Source of the DNA: JAITMY01 sp031549685
Lineage (GTDB): Bacteria; Bacteroidota; Bacteroidia; Bacteroidales; UBA932
Direction of reading: 5' to 3'
Length of the DNA: 19,139 nucleotides
Assembly: GCA_031549685.1 (NCBI GenBank)
Contig: JAVBPG010000051.1
Location: forward strand, 1 to 19,139
Shown: in pieces, positions 13,207-19,139 of the stretch
How the letters are laid out: every line of letters starts with the position of its first letter
How positions within the stretch are numbered: the first letter of the stretch is position 1
The notes under the pieces: generated by a model
The model's input: only the letters and a program-made list of their open reading frames with translations
The model's database searches: none
What the model was told of the DNA's origin: nothing
Position numbers and translations under genes: made by a program

Positions 13207-13624
13207 TCCTAAGGGCTGCCCTTTTGCTGTGCCAGGTGCTGTAGCGGTAGTAAAGGTAAATTTCCAGCGCTGTGTACAAAAAATAGTTGCACATGAGCGT
13301 TATCACAAAAGGTATCTTATCTACATGAAAAACTTTTACGCTTACGGCCAAAAATATGATGGTGAGCAGCAGCTTGGCCATGCGCGTAACCATAAATACC
13401 ACCAGCAACCTGTCAGGGTGGTAGCGGCACCTGTCGAGCGCGTAGTTAAACACAAAACCCGTAAGGCAGTAAAACAGGCCTATAGCGGGGAGTAGCCGCA
13501 GGTACTCGGGTGGGGCAAAAAAGTAGAAGCCCAAGCCGCAAAGCAGCAGCACTGCCACATATACCTGCCCCAGCAGGAAGTACATTTTCAGCTTTAGCTT
13601 GAAAACGCGTATCATAGGTACCAA
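13187..13624 (-). CDS. Small four-helix membrane protein of the atp operon (AtpI-like position)
   Basis: This 145-residue protein has about four hydrophobic segments (roughly 14-34, 41-61, 75-96, 104-124) and a strongly basic tail (SKRAALRNEKRKK). It lies between atpC (6-base gap) and atpB (20-base overlap). AtpI, which helps c-ring assembly, is encoded at the corresponding point before atpB in other bacteria. A role as an assembly factor is inferred from position and topology only, as I see no diagnostic motif. Translation of atpB is probably coupled to it. Confidence 0.75.
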   Translation of the reverse strand: MVPMIRVFKLKLKMYFLLGQVYVAVLLLCGLGFYFFAPPEYLRLLPAIGLFYCLTGFVFNYALDRCRYHPDRLLVVFMVTRMAKLLLTIIFLAVSVKVFHVDKIPFVITLMCNYFLYTALEIYLYYRYSTWHSKRAALRNEKRKK

Positions 13625-13630
13625 GTTTTT

Positions 13631-13873
13631 TTAGGATATTTGCCGCTCCACCACTATTTTTACCGCATTGTCGCTTACCTCCACAAGGCCTCCGTCCACC
13701 TCCAGCACCTGCTCTACGCCCCGGTACTCGTAGCTTACCTTACCTTTCGCAATGCTCGAAATCAAAGGCGCGTGCCCCTGCAGCACCATAAAGCTGCCGC
13801 GGCTTCCGGGCAGGGAAACCTTATCGGCATCTTGCGTGGTAACGCCTTGCGGGGTTATGATGGTTAGCTTCAT
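13631..13873 (-). CDS. atpC: ATP synthase F1 subunit epsilon, short form
   Basis: This subunit sits at the foot of the gamma stalk and contacts the c ring. It has only 80 residues. The N-terminal beta-sandwich is complete (MKLTIITPQGV, LPGSRGSFMVLQGHAPLISSI, VDGGLVEVSDNAVKIVVE). The C-terminal two-helix domain that inhibits ATP hydrolysis in E. coli (about 139 residues) is absent. Short epsilon subunits are normal in Bacteroidota and green sulfur bacteria, so I do not read this as truncation by mutation. It follows atpD after a 127-base gap filled with inverted repeats. Confidence 0.95.
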   Translation of the reverse strand: MKLTIITPQGVTTQDADKVSLPGSRGSFMVLQGHAPLISSIAKGKVSYEYRGVEQVLEVDGGLVEVSDNAVKIVVERQIS

Positions 13874-13901
13874 GCTTAAAACACTCTTATTTAATCTGCC
13901 A

Positions 13902-13940
13902 TTGCGGGCTTGACAAATCGGGATAAACTTTGACCCGCAA
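13902..13940. repeat. Inverted repeat, atpD-atpC gap (inner)
   Basis: Arms TTGCGGG (13902-13908) and CCCGCAA (13934-13940) pair perfectly around a 25-base loop. It lies next to a second hairpin (13974-13992), and the two fill most of the gap between atpD and atpC. Confidence 0.6.
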
Positions 13941-13973
13941 CCTCCAACTCAAAGCACATTTTTCATACGGAAA

Positions 13974-13992
13974 TTCCAGCTCAAGGCCGGAA
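13974..13992. repeat. REP-like hairpin, atpD-atpC gap
   Basis: Minus strand TTCCGGC, loop CTTGA, GCTGGAA. The flanks read GTCATTCCGG and GGAATTTCC. A longer relative (GTCATTCCGAG ... GGAATCTCC) lies at the right end of the window. This suggests a family of interspersed GTCATTCC elements. Confidence 0.6.
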
Positions 13993-14000
13993 TGACAAGG

Positions 14001-15545
14001 CTACTTGCCTCCTGCCTCGGCCTGCAGCTTTTCGCCCTTTTGAACGGCTTCCTCAATGGTGCCTACGTTCAAAAAAGCCTGCTCGGGCAGGTGGTCGGCC
14101 TCGCCGTCCATAATCATTTTGAAGCCGCGAATGGTGTCGGCAATGTCCACCGTTACGCCCTTTACCCCGGTAAACGATTCGGACATGGTAAAGGGCTGCG
14201 ACAGGAAGCGCTGCACCCTGCGCGCGCGGTTTACCAACGTGCGGTCTTCGTCCGAGAGTTCCTCCATGCCAAGTATGGAAATAATATCATGCAGCTCCTT
14301 GTTGCGCTGCAGCATTTGCTTTACGCGCTGCGCGGTTTGGTAGTGCTCGTCGCCCACCACCAGCGGGTCGAGCGTGCGCGAGGTAGACTCCAGGGGGTCA
14401 ACCGCAGGGTAAATGCCCAGCTCGGTAATTTTGCGGCTCAGCACGGTGGTGGCATCCAGGTGCGAGAAGGTGGTTGCGGGGGCGGGGTCGGTCAGGTCGT
14501 CGGCCGGCACGTACACCGCCTGCACCGAGGTAATGGATCCGTTTTTGGTGGAGGTAATGCGCTCCTGCATGGCGCCCATTTCGGAGGCCAGCGTAGGCTG
14601 GTAGCCCACGGCCGAGGGCATGCGCCCCAGCAGCGCCGACACCTCGGAGCCCGCCTGCGTAAAGCGGAAAATGTTGTCGATGAAGAACAGGATGTCCTTG
14701 GGCCCCTCCTGCGTGCCGCTGTCGCGAAACGACTCGGCAATGGTCAGGCCCGAAAGCGCCACCGAGGAGCGCGCTCCGGGCGGCTCGTTCATTTGTCCGA
14801 ACACGAGCGTGGCCTGCGATTTGGCCAGCTCGGCGTAGTCAATTTTGGTCAAGTCCCAGTGGCCTTCCTCCATGCTTTTTTTGAACTCGGCGCCGTACTT
14901 TATCACGCCGCTCTCTATCATTTCACGCAGCAAATCGTTGCCCTCGCGGGTACGCTCGCCCACACCGGCAAACACCGAGAATCCGTTGTGCTTTTTGGCA
15001 ATGTTGTTGATGAGCTCCATAATGAGCACGGTTTTGCCCACACCCGCGCCGCCGAACAGCCCGATTTTTCCGCCCTTGGCGTAGGGCGCCAGCAGGTCGA
15101 TCACCTTGATGCCGGTAAACAGCACCTCGCGCTTGGTGCTCAACTCATCGAACCTGGGTGGCTCGCGGTGGATGGGAAATCCACCCTCGGGGCTCAGCGC
15201 CGGCATGCCGTCAATGGCGTGCCCCACCACGTTCATCAGGCGGCCTTTTACCTGGTCGCCGGCGGGCATGGCAATGGGCAAGCCCAGGGCGGTAACCTGT
15301 ATGCCGCGGCGCAGCCCGTCGGTGGTATCCATGGCAATGGTGCGCACGGTGTTCTCGCCGATGTGCTGCTGTACCTCGAGTATGAGGCTTGCGCCGTTGT
15401 CGCGCTTCACCTCAAGCGCCTCGTGGATGGTGGGGAGCTCGCGCCTGTCGCTGGCGCCTTGCCGCTCAAAGCGAACATCGACCACAGGGCCGATAACCTG
15501 CGTTACCGCGCCTGTACGAAATTCGTTACTTCTTACTTCAGCCAT
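14001..15545 (-). CDS. atpD: ATP synthase F1 subunit beta
   Basis: This is the catalytic subunit of F1. It has 514 residues, slightly longer than the 460-480 usual elsewhere. The P-loop GGAGVGKT lies at about 165-172. The catalytic glutamate is in GVGERTREGNDL (about residue 198). The Walker B strand DILFFIDNIFRF is clear. The ELSDEDR block near residue 430 corresponds to the DELSEED lever that pushes gamma. It is the first gene of the atp operon, 175 bases after the RND gene stop and with its own -7 box (TATATTTG, 15600-15607). Confidence 0.98.
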   Translation of the reverse strand: MAEVRSNEFRTGAVTQVIGPVVDVRFERQGASDRRELPTIHEALEVKRDNGASLILEVQQHIGENTVRTIAMDTTDGLRRGIQVTALGLPIAMPAGDQVKGRLMNVVGHAIDGMPALSPEGGFPIHREPPRFDELSTKREVLFTGIKVIDLLAPYAKGGKIGLFGGAGVGKTVLIMELINNIAKKHNGFSVFAGVGERTREGNDLLREMIESGVIKYGAEFKKSMEEGHWDLTKIDYAELAKSQATLVFGQMNEPPGARSSVALSGLTIAESFRDSGTQEGPKDILFFIDNIFRFTQAGSEVSALLGRMPSAVGYQPTLASEMGAMQERITSTKNGSITSVQAVYVPADDLTDPAPATTFSHLDATTVLSRKITELGIYPAVDPLESTSRTLDPLVVGDEHYQTAQRVKQMLQRNKELHDIISILGMEELSDEDRTLVNRARRVQRFLSQPFTMSESFTGVKGVTVDIADTIRGFKMIMDGEADHLPEQAFLNVGTIEEAVQKGEKLQAEAGGK

Positions 15546-15599
15546 TATATAAATGTTTGAATTTTTCTTTTTTTAGTGAAAGATTCCTAAAAAACGCAA

Positions 15600-15607
15600 C
15601 AAATATA
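15600..15607 (-). promoter_or_regulatory. -7 box of the atp operon promoter
   Basis: Minus-strand TATATTTG lies about 55 bases upstream of the atpD ATG and matches TAnnTTTG. At the -33 position (15627-15630) the sequence is GTGC rather than TTTG, so the upstream element is weak. The A/T-rich leader is typical. Confidence 0.55.
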
Positions 15608-15720
15608 CTAAACTTATTTATTCCGTGCACGTGGCAATTTGCGGTATTCGGTATTTGTTCGGCGTCTTGGGTTACCGCATGGGTAAAAGGTAGTGGTAAA
15701 TTCGTGGTAATCATAGCTTT

Positions 15721-18700
15721 TTACTCTTCCTCCAAAAGTATTTTATCCTTTACTTTTTCTACCAGCCAATTTCTTTTGCGCCTGCGGAAACGAACCGAAA
15801 TTCTATCGAAAATGTAGTACACCACCGGCACCACCACTAGCGTTAGTATCATGGAGCTGGTCAACCCGCCGATAATTACCCAGGCCATGCCGTTCTTAAT
15901 TTCGGCTCCATTGCCTGTAGCGAGGGCAATAGGAAGCATACCGAATATCATAGCAAAGGTGGTCATTAGGATGGGACGCAGGCGCTCCTTGCCGGCCTCA
16001 ATCAAGGCATCAAAGGTGTTCATGCCCTTGTCGTAGCGCATGTGGTTGGTAAAGTCCACCAGCAGGATAGCGTTTTTCGACACCAAGCCTATCAGCACAA
16101 TCAACCCGATGATGCTGAAAATGGTAAGGTTGTTCATGGTCAACGCCAAGGCCAAGAACGCTCCTATAAGCGACAGCGGAATGGAGAATAGCACCACCAC
16201 AGGGTCAAGCAGCGAGTCGTACAGCACCACCATGATTAGATAAATCAACACAATGGCCGCCAAAAACGCGAAGCCCAAACTGCCAAAAGCGTTGCCCTGC
16301 TGCTCCATCATGCCACCCTCTTTTATGGTTACGCCATTTGAAATTTTTCCGGCAAAAGCCGCCTTAATTTCGGCGCCCACCGTTCCCGAGGGACGACCAA
16401 CCACGTTGGACTTTACGGTAATGGACGAAATCCTGTCGGTGCGCTCCAACGTTGACGGACCTAAGCCGTAGGACACATCGGCAAACTGCGCCAATTCTAT
16501 CAGCTCCCCCTTTTTATTGAGGAAGGTTAATTTTGCCACATCCTCGGGGTGCGTACGGTCAAAATTATCTACACCGATACGGATATCGTACTCATAGCTT
16601 CCATCGCGGTATTTAGAGTCGTCATTTCCGTTCAGCGCCACGCGCAGCGTAGAGCCCACATCGCTTACCGAAAGACCCAGCTCCGACATTTTTTCGCGGT
16701 TCAGCTTTACCTGCACCTCCTGACGCGGATCGTCAATAGAATATTTAGCATCGCTGGTGCCGGGCGTGTGACGAATAGCATCGAGAATGATAGCGGCCGA
16801 TGCCTGTACCTGCTCAAAATCGGCGCCCTGCACGATGAACTGAATGGGCTCGGAGCTACCTCCGCTTAAGCCTGTTACGCTCACGCGCGCCCGTACGCCG
16901 GGTATCCGCATAATTTCCTCCTTGACCTGCTGCGCAAAATCGTTCACGCTAACTTTACGGTCCTCCTTATCCACCATTTTTACCGAAATGCTGGTAACGT
17001 TGTTCTTGGAGCTGTTGGCAAACATGGAGCCGTCGGAGCCTATATTGGTGTACACGCGCTGCACCTCGGGCTTGGCGCGGAGGATTTTTTCAACCTGCAT
17101 GCTTAGCTGGTTATTTTGGTAAACGGTAACCTGCGGGTTCATATCCAGCATTACCACAAACTCGCCCTGGTCGGCATCGGGGATGAAGGCAAAGCCGATA
17201 AATCCGGCGGGAATTAGCGCAAATGAGCCTACCAGCAGCGCTAACGTGGTTATCAACACCGTTACCTTATGCCTTAGCCCAAATGCAAGAATGCGAGCAT
17301 ACACATTTTTCATGGCCTCAAAAGAGCGCTCCACCACGCGCGAAAAACGTCCCGATAAGGTTGGTTTTGTATCGTCGGACAGCTTACCGAAGCGCGACAT
17401 CAGTAATGGCGTAACGGTAAATGAGACCAGCAGGCTGCACAGCGTGGCCACGATAATAGGCACGGCAAATTCCTTCAAAATATTTCCTATCAAACCGCCC
17501 GAAATGGCCAGCGGCAGAAACACCACCACAATAACCATAGTAATGGACATGCAGGTAAACATAATTTGCTTACAGCCGTCGAGCGCCGCCCTGCGCTTCG
17601 ATTTGCCATTCTCCATGTGGCGAAACATGTTTTCGATAACCACAATGGAGTCGTCCACCAGAATACCCACCACCAGCGACAGCGCCATAAGCGACATCAT
17701 GTTGAGCGAGTAACCCATAAAGTACATGGCAATAAACGCGGGTATGATGGAGAGCGGCACAGCCACCATCACAATCAAGGCGCTGCGCAGGTTATGCAGA
17801 AACACAAAGCACACAATGGCTACAATAAGAATGGCCAGAAACAGGTCGAATACCACGGCGTGCGCCGAGGCTTTGGTAAATATGGAGTCGTCGGTCGCGA
17901 TTTCAAAGTGTACGTTAGAACCGGCGTACTCCTTTTCAATCGCCTTGAGTTCGGCTTTCGCTAAATCGGCCACGCGCACGGCGTTGGCATCGGTTTGCTT
18001 TTGAATGGAAATACCAATGGCATCCTGCCCGTCTATGCGGTTAATGAGCTTTTGCTCGGCAATGCCGTCCTCCACCTCAGCCACGTCCAACACCTTGACT
18101 TTTCCACCGCTCGGAGTTGCCATAATTACGGTGTTGCGCAGCTCATCAAGGTTCGAAAATTTTGCAGCCAGGCGCACGGAGTAAACCGCCTCGGCATTCT
18201 CCACGTTACCCGCGGGAATTTCCATGTTGGCCGTTTGAATAGCCTGCAGCACCTGCAGCACGGACATGCCGTAGGCCCTCAACTTTTCGGCGTCGATGTT
18301 GACCCTAATCTCGCGCTCATTACCACCCACCATGTTCACCGAGCCCATGCCCGGCAGCTTGGCCAGCCGGGGCTGTATGCGGTCCTCCACCAGCTTGTAA
18401 AACTCCGTGGGCGCCAGCGACGATGAAGCAGCAATTTTCATAATCGGCTGCTCGTCCAGCGATATTTTGTTGATGGAGGGGTCTAATATTTCAGCCGGCA
18501 AGCTGGACTTAATGGCGTTGATTTTGCGCTGCGCGTCCTGCACCGCAAGGTTGGCATCGGCGCCCTCGTTCAGCTCCACCGCCACAACCGACAAGCCTTC
18601 TTTTGAGGTGGAGGAAATCTTTTTCAGGTTTTCCAGGGTCGATAGCGCGTCCTCTATTTTTTTGGTTACCGAAGTTTCCACCTCCGATGCTCCCGCCCCC

Positions 18701-18858
18701 GGGTACACCGTGGCAACGGTAAGCATTGGCAGCTCAAACTTAGGCAGCAAGTTTAGGTTAAGCATGTTGTACGATATTAACCCGCCCAGGGTAAGCACCG
18801 TGAAGATTACCAGAATCAGCAGCGGCCTCTTTATTGATGTTTCTACAATTGAAGACAT
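15721..18858 (-). CDS. RND-family efflux permease (AcrB/MexB-type, HAE1 group)
   Basis: This is an inner-membrane, proton-driven pump subunit that works as a trimer with a periplasmic adaptor and an outer-membrane channel. It has 1045 residues, the full family length. The start MSSIVETSIKRPLLILVIF is the usual first membrane helix. The proton-relay pair Asp402-Asp403 (GILVDDSIVVIEN) and Lys928 (GLVSKNAILLVDF) are present, as in AcrB 407/408 and 940. Two large periplasmic halves (about 40-335 and 560-860) are complete. Substrates cannot be told. No adaptor or channel gene is adjacent within the window. They may lie upstream, beyond the right edge. The downstream neighbour is the atp operon. 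Confidence 0.94.
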   Translation of the reverse strand: MSSIVETSIKRPLLILVIFTVLTLGGLISYNMLNLNLLPKFELPMLTVATVYPGAGASEVETSVTKKIEDALSTLENLKKISSTSKEGLSVVAVELNEGADANLAVQDAQRKINAIKSSLPAEILDPSINKISLDEQPIMKIAASSSLAPTEFYKLVEDRIQPRLAKLPGMGSVNMVGGNEREIRVNIDAEKLRAYGMSVLQVLQAIQTANMEIPAGNVENAEAVYSVRLAAKFSNLDELRNTVIMATPSGGKVKVLDVAEVEDGIAEQKLINRIDGQDAIGISIQKQTDANAVRVADLAKAELKAIEKEYAGSNVHFEIATDDSIFTKASAHAVVFDLFLAILIVAIVCFVFLHNLRSALIVMVAVPLSIIPAFIAMYFMGYSLNMMSLMALSLVVGILVDDSIVVIENMFRHMENGKSKRRAALDGCKQIMFTCMSITMVIVVVFLPLAISGGLIGNILKEFAVPIIVATLCSLLVSFTVTPLLMSRFGKLSDDTKPTLSGRFSRVVERSFEAMKNVYARILAFGLRHKVTVLITTLALLVGSFALIPAGFIGFAFIPDADQGEFVVMLDMNPQVTVYQNNQLSMQVEKILRAKPEVQRVYTNIGSDGSMFANSSKNNVTSISVKMVDKEDRKVSVNDFAQQVKEEIMRIPGVRARVSVTGLSGGSSEPIQFIVQGADFEQVQASAAIILDAIRHTPGTSDAKYSIDDPRQEVQVKLNREKMSELGLSVSDVGSTLRVALNGNDDSKYRDGSYEYDIRIGVDNFDRTHPEDVAKLTFLNKKGELIELAQFADVSYGLGPSTLERTDRISSITVKSNVVGRPSGTVGAEIKAAFAGKISNGVTIKEGGMMEQQGNAFGSLGFAFLAAIVLIYLIMVVLYDSLLDPVVVLFSIPLSLIGAFLALALTMNNLTIFSIIGLIVLIGLVSKNAILLVDFTNHMRYDKGMNTFDALIEAGKERLRPILMTTFAMIFGMLPIALATGNGAEIKNGMAWVIIGGLTSSMILTLVVVPVVYYIFDRISVRFRRRKRNWLVEKVKDKILLEEE

Positions 18859-18861
18859 GAC

Positions 18862-18903
18862 AATTAAGAATTAGGAATTAGGAATTAGGAATTAAAAATT
18901 AAG
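18862..18903. repeat. Six tandem 7-bp repeats (AATTARR) before the RND gene
   Basis: Six uninterrupted units read AATTAAG, AATTAGG three times, AATTAAA and AATTAAG. The array ends 4 bases from the RND start codon, so it occupies the whole ribosome-loading region. The number of units may vary between strains. Confidence 0.85.
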
Positions 18904-18950
18904 AATGATTTTCAAGAATTAATTTGTATTTGTAAAATATACTTCGTCAG

Positions 18951-19009
18951 GCAGGAGATTCCTCGACTACTCTCGTTCGTTCCTCACTCATTTCGCTCGG
19001 AATGACGCA
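18951..19009. repeat. GTCATTCC-type interspersed repeat element
   Basis: On the minus strand the element runs from GCGTCATTCCGAGCG through GAGTGAGGAACGAACGAGAG to GGAATCTCC. Its outer arms ATTCC/GGAAT (18999-19003 and 18958-18962) and internal GAG/CTC-rich arms allow hairpin formation. It shares GTCATTCCG and GGAATnTCC with the hairpin between atpD and atpC. Confidence 0.6.
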
Positions 19010-19018
19010 TCCTAAGGA

Positions 19019-19139
19019 TTGGGAGAGGAGGTGGTGGGGGGGGGGGGCCGCCCCCCCCAGATTGTGAGGAAAAAAAAAACACAAAGAGGGGGGGGGGGGG
19101 AGCCCGCGACAAACACACCAAAGGAAAAAAAAACACACA
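19019..19139. other. Homopolymer-rich contig end, probably low-quality sequence
   Basis: The last 120 bases contain runs of 12-13 G, 8 C and 9-11 A with almost no ordinary sequence between. Nothing comparable occurs elsewhere in the window. No gene is called here. The open frame on the minus strand is an artefact of these runs. Confidence 0.7.

Noticed and set aside
13992..15560. Long plus-strand open frame (522 codons) opposite atpD
   Set aside because: It is antisense to the conserved atpD gene across its whole length, with low-complexity His/Gly/Val-rich translation and no family resemblance.
18934..18941. Promoter of the RND gene (minus-strand TATATTTT)
   Set aside because: It lacks the final G of TAnnTTTG and has no -33 TTTG. 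It is next to a dispersed repeat, and the true promoter may lie beyond the edge.
18947..19138. Minus-strand open frame at the right end
   Set aside because: Its translation is Phe/Pro/Cys-rich because of homopolymer runs and it overlaps a repeat element; it is not a gene.

Overview
The window looks like the end of a contig from a member of the Bacteroidota, probably Bacteroidales or a relative. Three observations support this. The promoters are of the Bacteroidota type (TTTG, 19 bases, TAnnTTTG), found in ideal form at three places. The ATP synthase operon has the order atpD-atpC-(small membrane protein)-atpB-E-F-H-A-G, which is characteristic of that phylum. Leaders are A/T-rich and mostly lack clear Shine-Dalgarno sequences. 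Order and genus cannot be fixed from this window.

Layout. Positions 1-176 (minus) hold the N-terminal part of a probable IS630-like transposase, cut by the left edge. Positions 353-3416 (minus) hold a tRNA-Arg(CCU) and the conserved envelope-lipid/ribosome cluster yceD(DUF177)-rpmF-plsX-fabH. A SUI1/YciH-type translation factor (minus) and a tryptophanase/tyrosine phenol-lyase family enzyme (plus) diverge from a 303-base spacer. Next comes a flavodoxin plus DUF2023 pair (minus), divergent from an AraC-family regulator (plus). Then a CAU-anticodon tRNA (minus), followed by the complete F-type ATP synthase operon (minus, 8244-15545) and an RND efflux permease (minus, 15721-18858). The right end is homopolymer-rich and probably a poor-quality contig end.

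How the genes work together. yceD, rpmF, plsX and fabH link ribosome supply to the start of fatty-acid and phospholipid synthesis. The atp genes encode a full F1Fo machine whose c subunit carries proton-type rather than sodium-type ligands. The flavodoxin/DUF2023/AraC group looks like a regulated electron-carrier module, plausibly iron-responsive because the regulator resembles PchR-type proteins. The spacer between flavodoxin and regulator is the most intriguing part. It contains two copies of the same promoter-plus-operator unit about 124 bases apart, both aimed at flavodoxin. The distal unit faces the likely regulator promoter head-on.

No CRISPR array, prophage or obvious defence system was seen. 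The most notable items are the duplicated activator-type promoter, the lyase with tyrosine-phenol-lyase-like specificity residues but a lost active-site arginine, a 9-G tract exactly in the ribosome-binding position of the DUF2023 gene, and interspersed inverted repeats, one of them inside the atp operon.
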